A DNA stretch of 64,000 nt from Diphasiastrum complanatum (Eukaryota; Streptophyta; Lycopodiopsida; Lycopodiales; Lycopodiaceae), in assembly GCA_029204225.1 (NCBI GenBank), contig MU831831.1, positions 1 through 64,000 of the forward strand, given 5' to 3'. This document shows, in pieces, positions 37,191 to 50,101 of the stretch. How positions within the stretch are numbered: the stretch's first letter is position 1; every line of letters starts with the position of its first letter. A program made the position numbers and the translations under genes. The notes beneath the pieces were generated by a model. The model was given only the letters and a program-made list of their open reading frames with translations. It ran no database searches and had not been told where the DNA came from.

Positions 37191-39360
37191 GGGTGCGAGG
37201 CCAACCGCTAGTCGTCCCTACCGATGCACTATATATTTATTTCAAAGTGTTTATTTCTTTGTGATTGATTTTCACTATATATTTTACATTTTGTCACATC
37301 TTCATTTTGTGCATGATACATTGCAATATGGCTGCAAATACACATCTAGTTGAGATTTTAGAAATTGCATCTTTTTCAATGGTCCAAGAGCCATCTGTAG
37401 ATTCTCCTATATACTATGTAGAGGGTCCATACGAAATGTCAATTCTAGTGTATTGGTCTCACTTGTGCGGTGATGGAGTTATCCCGTCATAGATGTTTTG
37501 GGTGTGGAGGTAGGCATCTTAGAATTGAATGTCTTCATCGAAGTAATCATGTAGCATTTGCGACCTCTTGTGTTGACTGCGGAACAAAGCACCCTTGTTT
37601 AGATTGTTCATTACGTCTAGTCCTAGTCCTAGTTCGTCCGTCATCCTCAGTTCAAGATGTCTCAAGTCTACCTGGTTTGAAGAAACCGATGCAATATTCA
37701 AAAAGAAAAATACAGATGCCAGGAACGTGTACAACAAATGCACAACAGTTAACATAGTCCGTTGCAAAAAAATAAAAGGCAAGGGACCAGTGTTTCAAGA
37801 AGTTTCTCATGGCAAACAATGACAACACAACCAATTTCCAGCTTGCCAAATGGAAGATCCAAAAATAGAAAATTTATTCAAAAAATGGATGAATGAGCAG
37901 ATGCTTCACTATCCACAATGGTGGCGACATAATAAGCGAGGAAGAATGCACAACAATCTGGAAGTAATGATCGAGATGAAAATCTGACTAGTGTTTCATA
38001 TCCGAGACTAACGACAAGAAGTGTACCGCAAGAATGCATGACTGAAACTTCACTTTAAGATCTAATCACATGAGCTTCTAACGAAGTTCTAGATTGTTGG
38101 CCACTAGATCAATCAGGGATTCCTACTTTAATTGGTTAAAGCTAACAAAACACGAGAATTCACAAGAAGCTTTCAACCATTGGTGGAGAAGAAAGAAAGT
38201 CAACAAAAAAAATGACAATGTGGTAAAAAGATTGGCAAGACATCAGGGATTTCCACCAAGTCGAGAACTCTTGATGCCTCCAAAGGAACATGTACAAGAT
38301 TTTTTTGATTTCATGTCTGTTAATAACCACATTGAGCTGTCAAAGCAAAGCATTCTGCACTAAATGGTGTAGAAGGGGTATACATGGAAGGATGAGCAAT
38401 CAACGACTAAGGAGGACGGAGCCAACAATAGACAAAGTGTAGAGGAACAAGTGCCAAAAAGGCCAGATCAGAATGAAGCTGAATCAAGTGGCAATGTTCC
38501 CAGGAGTTGTTGCAAGCAAATGCAAGTTGTTTCAGAGAGAATGAACTTCAACTACGAAATCAACCAAGCAGTGTAGATCTAAACCAAACTACTCCTGCTA
38601 TTCAAAATCGAACTACCATGTCCAATGGGGCAGTTGCGACTCAAGCATACCAACCTATGCATCAACAACCAGAGGCACATGCACCTACAACACGGGAAAT
38701 GTACTTGAATGCAACTTCTCAGACAACAAGACCTCAACCAGTGGATTCACGTGAAGTTGTTCATGCGCCGCTGCAGTCAAGGGGTCTATTCAAATGGAGA
38801 TGCTTATCAATCTTTATATATCCTACAGAAACAAATGAATATTTCCCTCATTCGACACTTCATGATGAATATCAATACCAAGATCACAATGATTCGTCAA
38901 TCTCTCCAATCTATCCTGACTACATTTATTCATACAACCCTAATGATGGATATGTCAAGAGTAACCATTCTATACCAAGGAGTCAAGCACCACCTACATA
39001 TTTCAAGTGGTTGTCTTGAACACACAATCAAGACACGCCATACAATTACGATTGGTGGTATACAACATGGCTTCAACCGAACTGTCATGCTCAAGGACTA
39101 TTCATATGAAACACCCTCTTGTAGACTTGCAATACTTCCAATCAAAAGCGGACTACAATTCCAGCAAGGATTTCTTTTTCTCTTTTTATATTTTTTTAGA
39201 AAAAAAAACCTGTAAATTCTTATCTCGTGGATTTTACCTCTTCTTTAAAATATTCTTTTATGGGCCTCACCACTACGTTATTTATTTCAATTTCTTCTAC
39301 TTTACATTTCTCATTGAAGCTTTCTTGAGTGCCCTTTTCAAGAAATGAGAGAAAAAGAAA
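37191..39360 (+). other. Unrecognised region with Cys cluster and Gln/Asn-rich frames
   Basis: Short plus-strand frames. One at about 37,470-37,620 has a cysteine cluster (CFGCGGRHLRIEC, then CVDCGTKHPCLDC) resembling a zinc-binding knuckle pair. One at 38,094-38,363 is basic (HWWRRKKVNKKND). One at 38,507-39,019 is Gln/Asn/Pro-rich. They may be decayed parts of a retroelement ORF, but I recognise no family and the frames do not join. Confidence 0.25.
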
Positions 39361-39994
39361 GGTGAGAGATATAGAGTGACATTTCTATTCCTTACTCTAT
39401 TTTATTACTTTTTCTTTTTCTTTAGTTTCTAGGGTTTTTCGGGTCACAAGCCATTTAGGCCAAGTACATTCAAGAATTATCTATGGATCAATGATCTTGC
39501 AAAGCTCTGAAGCATGGTAACGAGTCATTATCTGTTACTCTGTCCAAATTCTACAACCTCAAGCTGCTAATGAAGTCAAGTTAGCTCGTGAAGCGGCTAT
39601 TGGCCTGATCAACTTCAAGCTGCTAATTTTTCACCTACAACACAACTTTCAAGCAGATGACAAAGATGCTTCTATTATCAATGTCCAAGATTCAAATGCG
39701 AATGTGCAATTAAGTCAAAGATTTGAGGCCAAAAGAAAGCAGTGCTTCTCAGCGACATATTCAATCAAATGCAAGGTTTTTTGAAAACCTTTTCTCTCAA
39801 CAAGAAAGAAAGGCAATTTTCTAATAAGCTGTTGGTTTCATGCAAGCGATAATATATCTACGCTTTTCCAATTGCAAAGTCTTCAAAAGTCACTAATAAA
39901 GTCATCTTCAATAAATCTCCTTATCCAATACTGCAGAGGGACCTGCAGTTGTTTGAGAAGGGGCCAATGTTGGTAGATTCCTTGTGGCCAATAT
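39361..39994. other. No gene recognised
   Basis: AT-rich, many stops, no motif. It probably belongs to the flanking retroelement debris. Confidence 0.4.
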
Positions 39995-40330
39995 TGACAA
40001 TAAGTTGTGAGGGTCATGGCATCCTGCGTGCGTAAGACCATGGCCCAATGAGCACTTGTAAATTATCTATTTTGGAATAAACTAGACTTTGGGCCATGTA
40101 ATTAACATAATATTAAAAGGCCAAAGTGAAAGTTAAGCTTAGGAAGTTCCTAAGTTTTGGTAGTTAGGTGGGGTGTGCTTCTTTGTACACCATAGATTAG
40201 TTTGTGTTTCATGTGAAGGGTGTGGATTTCAATCCCACCTCCTTGCAAGTAGCCAATAGGAAGCAAGGGGCAAGGGCCATCCCAAAGATAAAAAGACACC
40301 TATTGTACACCATTTTATAATACTATTTTG
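39995..40330 (+). repeat. Interspersed repeat, copy 2
   Basis: Second copy of the repeat at 30,323-30,700, same orientation (GAGGGTCATGGCATCCTG, ACTTTGGGCCATGTAATT, GTGTGCTTCTTTGTACACCA, GGATTTCAATCCCACCTCC). The two copies are about 9.7 kb apart. Confidence 0.75.
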
Positions 40331-40515
40331 AATAGGGGAAACTCTACTCATTTTGGTGCTTCTCCTCTCTCGTGGCTCCTCCTCTCTTCTCCATCTCTCT
40401 TCCCCTCTCTACTTCTTCGTTCTTGATCTCTCTCTCCCTCCTCTTCTTAGAGAGCCAGTGGGTGTGAGAAGAACCAGTAAATAGTGGTTGTGATAAAAGG
40501 TTCTGATTTTGTCCC

Positions 40516-40933
40516 GTGGCAAAATCGCCAAACACACCTATCCTCCGGGGTCCTGATTATTGCAAAGAATTCCATGTGCATACCGATGCATCCAAGTATG
40601 CCATTGGAGCAGTGCTCACCCAACTGGGAGAATTCAAAAAGGATTATCCAATCCAATTTCTCAGTAGACAATTGATAGCTGTTGAAGTCAATTATACCAC
40701 TACCAAGCGTGAAGCTTTGGCAATGGTATCTGTGGTTCATAAGGTTCTTCATTATCTTATGGGAAAAGTTTTTGCCTTCTTCACTGATCATCAAGCACTC
40801 CTATATCTCATCAACAAGACTTGCACAACTGGTCATATCACCCAATGGATCCTATTACTGCAAGAATTTGAGTTTAGGATCGTGGTTTGAAAGGGAGTTC
40901 AACATTTTTTAGCGGATCATCTATCTCGAATCC
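40516..40933 (+). pseudogene. Ty3/Gypsy RNase H fragment
   Basis: Frame with FHVHTDASKYAIGAVLTQLG, TKREALAMVSVVHKVLHYLM and FFTDHQALLYLINK, containing the Asp, Glu and Asp of the Gypsy RNase H core, and ending ADHLSRI after an in-frame stop near 40,890. Neither RT upstream nor integrase downstream is seen. The fragment is cut at about 40,933 where LTR-like sequence begins, suggesting a later insertion. Confidence 0.85.
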
Positions 40934-42543
40934 TGTCGTGCTATACCAACAAGGTTAATATAGATTTCGTAGTAAATAACGTCGAACCCACAGAGGACAA
41001 CGTTAGAAAGTTATGTATTTGGTACAATTTATGATATGTTTCAAGTGAAGTGGCTCCGTGCGTTAATCTGGTTGTCAACAGACATTAGAAAGTAACCAGT
41101 ATTACTTGTGTTGGGGTGTGTAGTGTTAATAATTCCAGAACAACAGCGTTGTCTCTATCAAATCGAATGAAATGTGTTCTACAGGTGAGATGTTATCAGA
41201 GTAGTACAGCAGTACTACACTCCGGCTGATTAAGGTGTCAACAGAGGGTTGAGAAATATTTGATGTATTCATAATTGTGCAGACAATTAGTTAATCACGT
41301 TCGCGAACTGATCATTTCTAGACAAAAGTCCTCAACAACTTAAGTCCAAAGTTATGGTTAAAGAACACAAAGAGTTCTAGAGCACGTTAGAAACTTATGT
41401 CAATTACAAGTAGGAACACAGATGTATACATACTGTTTTATTCAATAATCGTGCTAGACTGTACCAAATGTAGACGTTATTCGAGTGCCAAAAAGAAAGT
41501 ATTCGCAACAAACGAATAAGAGGATTTTAAGACAGTTCTTTAGAGCATGTTTTACAGATACACAACAAGGCTAAAATATATAGTTGTGAGCCCCATTGTA
41601 TGTCTTGAAAGATGGATAGCCATGTGGGAGCTAGCAAATTAGATTAGCTCAACTTGAGTTATGTTTTTTAATAAAGAGATGTAAGTGGGTTCTACAGCTT
41701 GTGGCTATAGATATAGGCCTCATCCACGAGTTTCAAAGCATGTAATCTATACTGAAATGTTGTTGCTCTCTTAATTGAAGATTATTCCTCCTGCATTTCC
41801 TCCCATGCTCCATCTTCATGCATTTTGTTTGGGTACTAGTGCATGAATGTGCTTGTTGATTGTTTCTTCTCTTAAGTATTGGTTTGGGATTACTTCAGGT
41901 TTGGAAATCGATTTACTATTCCACTGATTTATGATGTTTCCCAGTTTTGACTTCCTGAGGATTTTTTGTTACAAATGTTGAGTGACAATTGTAGCAAACA
42001 CTCTGTAGGATTCCCAATTGTTTAGTTAAAGTGGTGTTGATGATTATGTGATTTCAGTAGGAGTAGATTAAGTTTAGATTTTTCTCTTTCTTTGAGTAGA
42101 ATAGTTTAGTAATAATCTGTAGACTATAAACAATCAAGAAATAATCTGAAGCAGGACTGTAGAACATAGGATTCGAAATTTGATAGATCCAGATTGAAGT
42201 TGAGCATCCATTATTAGTAGGATCAAAATCAGTTGTCGTCGTGCCTCTGACAGACAAGTACAACACCACTATACTCTAGAACAGATTATGTGACTAAGCT
42301 GTAGTTAAATAGATTTGTAGACACGTGAATTCCCTGGCCAAACTGAATCTTTGTCAAAAAGTATTGAGCTTAGCATTGAGTAATCCTAGTCAGAGAATCA
42401 GTGAACGTGAGGTAGACGATCATGAGCAAACAAACACTAACGTATAGGCGCTAACAGAGAAGTAGAGCCAGTAGATACATTAGCAAACATTGTTGAGGAG
42501 CGGCTTCTGTGTGAAATAGAGGCTAAAGAGACTTCAACAAACA
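40934..42543 (+). mobile_element. Candidate Gypsy LTR
   Basis: Starts TGTCGTGCTATACCAACAAGG and ends ...GACTTCAACA two bases before a tRNA-type primer binding site (TGGTGCCGC at 42,545). TG..CA ends, position before a gag frame, and a similar start TGTCGTGGCATACCAACAGC at about 48,333 support an LTR. No second full copy was found to confirm the limits. Confidence 0.5.
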
Positions 42544-42544
42544 T

Positions 42545-43800
42545 TGGTGCCGCTACCCCTGATAATCTTCTTTAGTCTATTTTCGATACTCTTTGTGGTT
42601 CTGCTGGTCCGCATCCGTCCTTGCCGTCATTTCTTTTTGCCAGCAGCAATGAATCTCAAACTGTCCCAGAACACCACTGCCCCACCACTTCTCACATTTT
42701 TGTCGGGGGGAGGAGAAATAGAAGGTTGTGTTTGACATTTAAATCTGATTTTCGAGTCTCGAGTTTCTATCCGATGCAACATGTTTTGAGTTATACTTTG
42801 ATTGATTGCTTGATGTCTTGCTTTCATCATTTCCCCAAGCATGCCTTCCATACTCTTGTTGTCAGCTCAAGATTGCTTCAAACACCCCAACTGATCAATC
42901 AGATCGATGTGATCTCACTCCAAATCTTTTGAAAATCCTCCGTTGCTAGCACCGCCGGTCAAAAAATCTGAGTTTTTGACAACTTTGAGATTTTTTCGAT
43001 TTTTGAATGTTTTCGATTTCTCGATTTTTTTGAGAAAAAGTATATGGAAAATATACTGATATTGCAAAAGTCCAATTTTTTTTTATGACCATGGTAGATA
43101 AAGTACAAGAGTGGTTTTTCAACTTTGATCGTGGCGATTGACAAGACTAGTCCGAACTGAAAGAGTCTTTTAGTAAACGCTTCTAGCCTTTCAGACTCAC
43201 AGAGAGCCTCTTTGTATGCCTTCGTAATATAAAAATAAAAAAGATGAACACGTAGTGACTATATTGAGCACTTTAAGCATCTCAGAAGTCAAGTCCAGGG
43301 ACAACCAACTGATAAAATGCTGATCATATCGTTTCTAGTTGGCCTTCCCAGACGCATCCTTAAAGAGCTTAAACCTGGCGAAGAATATTTTACTCTTAAA
43401 TATGTTATGTCCGATGCCATTTGTGAAAAAGATGAAGGTCTTGATGATGAGGACCAGAAAGAGAAAAGAGCTCACTGTGTATTTCTTGCTAACCGTCCAA
43501 GTGAGCCGCAAGATTCTGACCAAGCTTGGAAATCTCAATTTGAGTTGATGAATCAACAACATCAACAATAGATGGAGAAACTCAATAAAGAGTTTCAACA
43601 AGCCTTAAAATCTTTGGAAAGTCAGTCGCTAGGGCAATTGCCATCTGGTAACGCTATCCATAGGCGAGAAGACACCTCGTGCCCACAATGTTGTGGCCCA
43701 CATACCAATAATGAGTGTCCATTACATCGCCCTTACGAACCGCAACACTGTATACTGCGTGATATGACCACTCATACCACATCTAGCTGTAGGTACAAAC
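42545..43800 (+). pseudogene. Ty3/Gypsy gag with zinc-knuckle remnant
   Basis: After the primer site, non-coding leader is followed by a gag frame at about 43,317-43,571 (LIISFLVGLPRRILKELKPG) and, after an in-frame stop, 43,572-43,800 with CPQCCGPHTNNEC, a degenerate CCHC knuckle. It is the same family as the gag at 35.3 kb. It is truncated near 43,800 where minus-strand Copia LTR-like sequence (TTTCACACGTGTGGA) begins. Confidence 0.65.
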
Positions 43801-45666
43801 TATTGCTTTCACACGTGTGGACTGTCCACAACATGTACTTGCGATCTCCTAAGGTGTGTAGATGCACCAAGATCAAGACTAGATTGAGATTCAAGATCTA
43901 TCCTTGATTCTTTGGCAAAAATACACTACTACATGCATTCAATCACTTCCAACTCTCACTCACACGTGTGGTAAGTGTTCCAAAAATAATCTAAGTAAAA
44001 CCAAGCTGCTCTCCTTGGGTAGAGAGAGAAAATCATCATGAGCTCTCGAGTAGAGAGAGAAAGATAGAACACCAATTACTCACAAAATCCACTCAATCTC
44101 AAAATCAATTAGATCCAAATGAGAAGTACAATGATACTAGTAGATCCACGAGCTACCACTATGCTTAACTATGATTGGACCACACTTTTACCACCTCTTA
44201 ATCTTATTGGACCATTGATCCATTCACCTCTAAATTCTATTGGACCATTTTCAAGCAAACCTCAAATTCTATTGGACCCCTCAAGGTTCCACCTCTAAAT
44301 CCTATTAGACCTCTTAAATTTCATCAAACAAAAGTATTACACTTGTCTACACTCTAATTGGCACGAGTTTAGCCTCTTTGTTTACTGTTTTACACTCTAG
44401 GATCTGTTGACTACGTTTCTTTCTTGTTTCTTGTTTTACAAGAACTGTTTTCTGCCCGTTTAGAGGCTTGTTGGCAATTCTTGAATGTTAGCTTCTTAGT
44501 TCAATGTCGAAACCAGGCAGAAGGGACTGATATCAATGTAGTAAATGTCCTGCCTGTCAGAGGACAATCCAGGGAAGTCACTCTTGAACTAATGCACATG
44601 CATAAACAACCATTCATACATGCCAAAACGTTCAACCATAAAATCAGTGTGCAGATCCGTTGAACAAACAATGAAATTCTACTTCTATTTTGCTGCAAAA
44701 TGAACTAAAATCAGATCCTACACTACTTTATTTGCATTAATTGACAAAACAAGCAACAAAAACTAATCTACAGCATGTTAGAAGTCCAAGAATCAAGAAA
44801 CTAACCAGTCTTTTGATTCTTGGACATCCCAAGAACATCAAGAACTAGAATGTTAGAGAATATGCAAGATTTATGCCACATTTCTAGCCTATTTAGTTTA
44901 CTTGAATGCTGGCTCTACATTAATCCACAAGAAAACATGAAATCTAATCCACAACTAGGAAAGCAAGAAAACTAATCCACTCTAAATTCACAACCACACA
45001 CAATATGAATGGAAGGGCATGATCATAGGGGCATCACTCAAGAAAACCATCATGATCAAGGAGCTCAGTGTAGTATCAAACTCATGGGAAATCTTCTCAT
45101 TAAGCATGGAGTAGATACAATGCAAAAAACTCCTCTTTACAAAGAGGGGGTCTCTTAAATAAGCAAGAGAGCTCCTTAGGTGGCATCCTAGTGGAAATTC
45201 CACATTTCACAAATTACAAGTGGAATAATGCTCTCCACTAGAGGTCACCATCAAAATGTGGCTCACTCTACTTTTTTTTAAGAGGGGTCTACTTGCATTT
45301 ATTACATTTGCTTAGAAATACTAGTTCCTACATGGTCATTCCATCTTCCGGGATTCACCATGAGGCTTCCACAGTTATTGCTTGTTATTACTAACCAGCA
45401 TTTCTCGGCTCTCAGTCTTTTCAGAGACCTCCTCGGTCTAAGGTGAGAGGTGCTCTTGAGTTGCTCTGTCCGAGTATCTTGGGGGTTTGTCAGAATTAGC
45501 CAGCACTCTTACTCTATTTTGGCTAAATAGCGGCATTACAAGTGGAAATGGGTAATTTGCCATCTATGCCAAATTTGGTCCTATCAACATCCTACACCTA
45601 GATGCTTGATATAAAAAACATAAGACCCCTATATCTAACATAGATAATCTTTTTCAATTCTTCACA
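43801..45666 (-). mobile_element. Copia 3' LTR and associated sequence
   Basis: On the minus strand the LTR starts at 45,666 (TGTGAAGAATTG) right after the polypurine tract (TTTTTTAGGAG). A CACACGTGTGAAA word like that near the end of the 53.3-kb Copia LTR occurs at about 43,810 and again near 43,970, so the LTR, perhaps with an internal insertion, runs to that point. Repeats of the form 'ATTGGACCA/CTCTAAATTCTATTGGACC' fill 44,170-44,300. No gene is seen in between. Confidence 0.45.
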
Positions 45667-46080
45667 CTCCTAAAAAATTATCTATGAAGATTTGAGCATT
45701 GATCTTGATATAACTCCAAGATTAGATCTATGCTTGATGAAAGCACTTTTGCTCAAAGGCTTGGTGAGTAGATCGGCAGTACAAGAGGACGAGTTGACAT
45801 GCTCCAAATAGATTTCTCCTCCAATAAGCTTTTCTCTCACAAAATGGTGTGCCACTTCTATATGCTTGCTTCTTGCATGAAATATGAGATTATTGGCATG
45901 AGCTTGGGCCGAGATATTATGACACTTGATCATTGGTAGATCATATTCCTTGATGCACTTTAGCTCCAATAATAATCTCTTGATCCAAAGCACCTCTTTG
46001 GTGGTTGTAGTGAGTGCTTTGTACTCGGCCTCACATGAAGAGAGAGATATAGAATCTTGCTTTCCGATATTCTGACAATA
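45667..46080 (-). pseudogene. Copia RNase H C-terminal fragment
   Basis: Minus-strand frame containing DSISLSSCEAEYKALTTTTK, then ARSKHIEVAHHFVREKLIGG and TADLLTKPLSKSAFIKHRSN, the last part of Copia RNase H, ending near 45,682. Homology stops abruptly near 46,070, just before the SLSSCEAEY motif, where unrelated AT-rich sequence begins. It is closely related to the 53.9-kb copy. Confidence 0.9.
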
Positions 46081-46639
46081 ATTTAAGAGAAATTGTTTAA
46101 GTTCATTTATCTTGTAAAATTGATTGACTAAAAAATAGAAAAAATGAAAAATTTCATATGGCATAACTTTCCTTGACACCATTCACTTGAAATTGATAGT
46201 ACTGAGGTAGATCGAATTGCAACATGTCTAGTTCTGATCGAATGTGATCGAGACACCAATCTTCCTCAACCATAGCAAGAATGTTGTCATTTTTTTCACT
46301 GTTATTTGAAGTTGTTGTTGATGGTTTATTGTAAAATCTTGATCAAGTGGCTTCCACTCATTTTTGCATTTTATCCATCTTCTTTAGCAACAAAGTGAGC
46401 ATTTGTTTTTTGATGTGATATCTAAATGTCATTGACAAGTTACATACTCTGCACTCAACGATTTTGTTAATTCGTATCCCAACCATCATCCAACAATTCG
46501 CCGATTATTTCATTACTCAAATCCTTACAAATAAACATTTTTTTCGTTCACCGAACATTGCATCTGAAAAAAAAATCAACAAAAATAGAAAAAGAGAGAT
46601 ACCAACTTAATCTATTATTCTTTGAACCAGTGTTACATT
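46081..46639 (-). other. AT-rich flank of the unknown gene, copy 1
   Basis: The minus strand holds coding-like but broken pieces (for example DHIRSELDMLQFDLPQYYQF near 46,230) and an acceptor-like TTTTTTTTTCAG followed by ATGCAATGTTCGG near 46,570. These may be the third exon and tail of the unknown gene at 46.6-47.2 kb. Nothing recognisable by family. Confidence 0.3.
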
Positions 46640-47193
46640 TTAATATACTTTGAATATCCACATAAAGTCTAGATCAAAAACTTTCTAAAATTGCTGAATT
46701 TGGAGAAATCCATTCCTCACTCAAAAAATCTGGTAGAGGATATGGATCTAATCTACCCACTAAACCATTTCTATCAAGAATATAGGCATGATCATGAAAA
46801 AAATTCTGACGCTAAAAGAAATTTTGGAGATCGACTTCTATATTGTAAAATATCGATATTAGAATGCATGACATCAATTATTCTTGCAATCAATCGAACT
46901 GGTTGCCATACGAAATTTGATGGATAAAAATCTGTAAAACCAACAAAAATATTGTGAGAAAAGTTTGATGTAAAGATTAATACTAAAAAATTTAATCTGA
47001 ATATGCACACACTAATCGTATACTTACAATTGCATTTTCTTCTATCAATTGGATTCAAATCTTGAATGTTGAGATCTTTGTGAAGATAAGCATGCTGAAC
47101 TAAAACTTTCATGATAGATTGACCGGCAACTGATACTTTGAAATCCATTATCCTGCCTTTCCAAGAGCTTCTATATATGTTACACAATAACAT
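46640..47193 (-). pseudogene. Unrecognised intron-containing gene, copy 1
   Basis: Exon A on the minus strand ends at 47,028 with a strong donor (GTAAGTAT) and contains IMDFKVSVAGQSIMKVLVQH and AYLHKDLNIQDLN. A 96-bp intron with acceptor GGTTTTACAG leads to exon B from 46,931 (FYPSNFVWQPVRLIARIIDV, MHSNIDILQY). One base shift at about 46,800 is needed to continue through LDRNGLVGRLDPYPLPDF to a stop near 46,645. The copy at 50.3 kb has the same order of conserved words and an intron at the same place, which supports real coding ancestry. I do not recognise the family; it has no zinc-finger, kinase, polymerase or coat-protein motif I can name. Confidence 0.55.
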
Positions 47194-48332
47194 ATCGCAT
47201 AGATTCTGACAAGGGCGTCCGACGTATGTTCAAAAATTTCATAATCAGTCGTAATTCGACACGTCAAAATATGATCCCAGTAAAAAATTCGTAAATCAGA
47301 GTCCGGCGATCGAGAAATATGGGCGGCAACCAATTTTTGAAAGACACGTCAGAATCCAACATGTTGGATTCCGACATTCAAACATGGATATGACTTGGCA
47401 TATTTTTTTCAAAAAAAAAAAAAATGTGTAATCGAACGTGGACGTCGAAATCCGACGTCGACGTCGGCAATCCGAAAGCCTGTCTACGACATCTAGGAAC
47501 TGTCGTTTAGGCCTGAATGGGCATAGACGTCAGATTTCGATGTGTCTTGAAGTCGTCGGATTCCGACGTCTGTTTGGTTTTTCGTATTCACGTGATCCAG
47601 CGCCTTCTCTCTCACTCTGTTTTTTGGCAAGTTGGAGTGTCTTTGGAGCAATCGAGGGCAATCGAGGGCAATTGAAGATCAATGCCTGAGGGCTTGAAGA
47701 TCAGTGCTTGAGGGTGCTTCAAGATCAGTGCTTGAAGATCAGTGTTTGAGGTTGGTGCTTGATTTTTGTTTGTTTTGTTTTTTGTTTGTCTGTTTGAGGT
47801 TGGTGTTTGTTTGTTTGTTTTGAGAAGAGATAGAGAGTGTGTGTGTGTATTATACATTAGAAAAATTTAGAGCCCAACGAGGGCCTTTGAAAAAGATATT
47901 TTTTTATTTTTTATTTATTTTCGTTGCCATGTGGACCAATTGAAACCTTAGCTTCGGGGTTCTATGTAATATAGAATTTTTCAAATATAAATAAAATAAA
48001 AACTTTTTAAATATATTGTTGTTTCGTTGGGTAGCATGTGGAAATGCTATTGGTTGATGAGGCTTGCCCTTCCAGCTCATCACTACCGATGAGACCCAAA
48101 AATATTGAAAATGAATATGACAGATGGTTGAGATGAGAAAATACCATTAATGTATATGCATTGTCAAACCATGGCTAGCAAGATTAACCAGAGTTAATTT
48201 GTGGCGCCCAATAGCTCAGTGTTTCAAATTTTTGCCAACACTTTTTCTCAGATTCATGGCTTTTTGTATACGCAAATTTTCAGATTCATAGTTCATTGTT
48301 TCAGATTTTTGCATGCAAATTATGAATGGCGC
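47194..48332. other. Non-coding region with TCCGACGTC words and minisatellites
   Basis: At 47,435-47,570 the word (TCC)GACGTC recurs five or more times. At 47,640-47,680 a 12-bp unit (GCAATCGAGG) repeats, at 47,685-47,755 'AAGATCAGTGCTTGAGG' repeats, and at 47,760-47,820 there are GTTTGTTTTG runs. No gene is recognised. A short minus-strand frame at 47,333-47,148 may be an upstream exon of the unknown gene copy 1. Confidence 0.45.
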
Positions 48333-50101
48333 CATTGTCGTGGCATACCAACAGCAAAATGATTTATATTTGTAGTATAAACGGGTATCGTTCCTACTGG
48401 AGAGCAATAAAAAGACTAATACTATCATTGTTAGTGCAAAACCAGAAATAACTAAGAATGAATGGAGTGGAGAGGAGAAGTGATTGCAAACTGGTCATCA
48501 ACAGATGTTTCCACAAGGGGCTGCCAATACAACCGTATAAAGAAAACAAACACCTAGGAGAAAAATACTGAATACTTCATTATTTTTTTCAGATTCAAAT
48601 GGGAGTGAACTCAAGAAAGCAAATACTTCGACAAAAAGGAAAGCCACACAGTGTTTCCGTTATCTTGACAATAGCTTATCATGAATCTAACTCCTATGAT
48701 CTGCGCAAATCACAAGATTGAAGGCTAGAGACACTTCACTAATCAATTCCAGTCCAAACACTGTGTATAGGCACAAACAATACAGTGCCATAAACTTTCT
48801 ATTACCAAAATGAATCACCATGAAAAGCACATAAAGTATTCACAATAGAAACAAGTTGTGTGTGATTCAGAACACTCAGATTTACATTATCTGTATTCAC
48901 CATTTGTAGAGTACAAAGATATATTCATTACAGTCTAGACACTACAAAGAAGAGGGGTTGCTACACCTCTATACAAGAATCTGAGAACACAAAGGTTCTG
49001 AACTTGTAGATGAATAGCAAAAGCAATAAATCTACATTAAAGCACCAACAGAGATTCTGACCCTCTGTTCTACATTGTGTCTAAATGAATTACAATGGCA
49101 TAAGACTGGCATAATATAGCTAGAGAGATCCGTGCAATAGAGAAGAGGGCTTTGCAACTGCTTCAAGAATGAGAGCAAATCAGTATTTGACATTTGGAAC
49201 AGGGCTTTCACAAGCCAATAGCATACTGCCACAATAGGATCAACATTTAGAAAGCAGGGTTGATGTCTCAAGTAAGGAAAAACAACCAGGTCGAAGATGA
49301 ATGAGGGTCTTTGGCTATCTGCAAATTGCCTTGAATCTGCAACCAACTTTGGAGTGCACTTGAGGTTGCCACGAATTTGATAGATGGCCACTAATTAGAA
49401 TGTTCCCCTGCAAATAAGAAGAGGTGAATGAAGGCTAAATGAAGTGTGATCTGCGTGGAGAACAACCTCTCTTTGATGCCCTGAGACAAAAGAAATGTGA
49501 AGGTGGGCTGCCAAGAAGTCATACTGCTCTAAAAAATCTGAAAAGAGAGAGAGAGAGAGAGAAGTGCGACAGTTGCCTCAAGGAATGCAAAGGTGGGTGG
49601 CTCTGGCTGCGTGGAGGTGCTCCGAGGTAGGCACTAAAGAATGAACGAGGCTCCGAAAATCCCGAATAGTGCGAAATGTGCGACAGTGGCTCTTCAGATT
49701 TGTAGTGCCTTGCCTTTGAAAATAGCGAGTTGTCCTTAGGAAATGCGAAGATGGCGGTTTATAGTCAGCCGCTAAAACTACCATTGAAACTTGACTCTCT
49801 CACAAAGCCGAATAACGCAAGAATGCCGACTGGTTTCATGCCTTCTTTAACCAATGATTTTTCGAATAAACTTTTGTCTAACATGAGCATTACCTCAGTA
49901 TTAAATTACAAATTGTCTTTGTATAGACTATGTCGTTCAAGTAAAGGCTAGCCATAGCCATATGCCAAATTCATAAGTACTAAAATGGTTTTTAGTTCCA
50001 TAGAACAGATTTGACTCATACCACACTAAGTGCAACTAATGAATAGGCTATACATAACGACAAAGGCAAAGGCTTAAGATTTAACAACAAAAAGTCAAAA
50101 A
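48333..50101 (+). other. LTR-like sequence, no coding region recognised
   Basis: Starts TGTCGTGGCATACCAACAGC, similar to the candidate LTR start at 40,934, and continues with AACGGGTATCGTTCCTACTGG, a phrase common near the start of plant Gypsy LTRs. The end was not found. Later parts include a short GA run (49,541-49,560). No primer site or gag follows. Confidence 0.35.

Noticed and set aside
37595-37849. Overlapping frames on both strands at 37.5-37.85 kb
   Set aside because: Mutually antisense short frames; only the cysteine cluster near 37,490-37,610 was kept as a weak observation.
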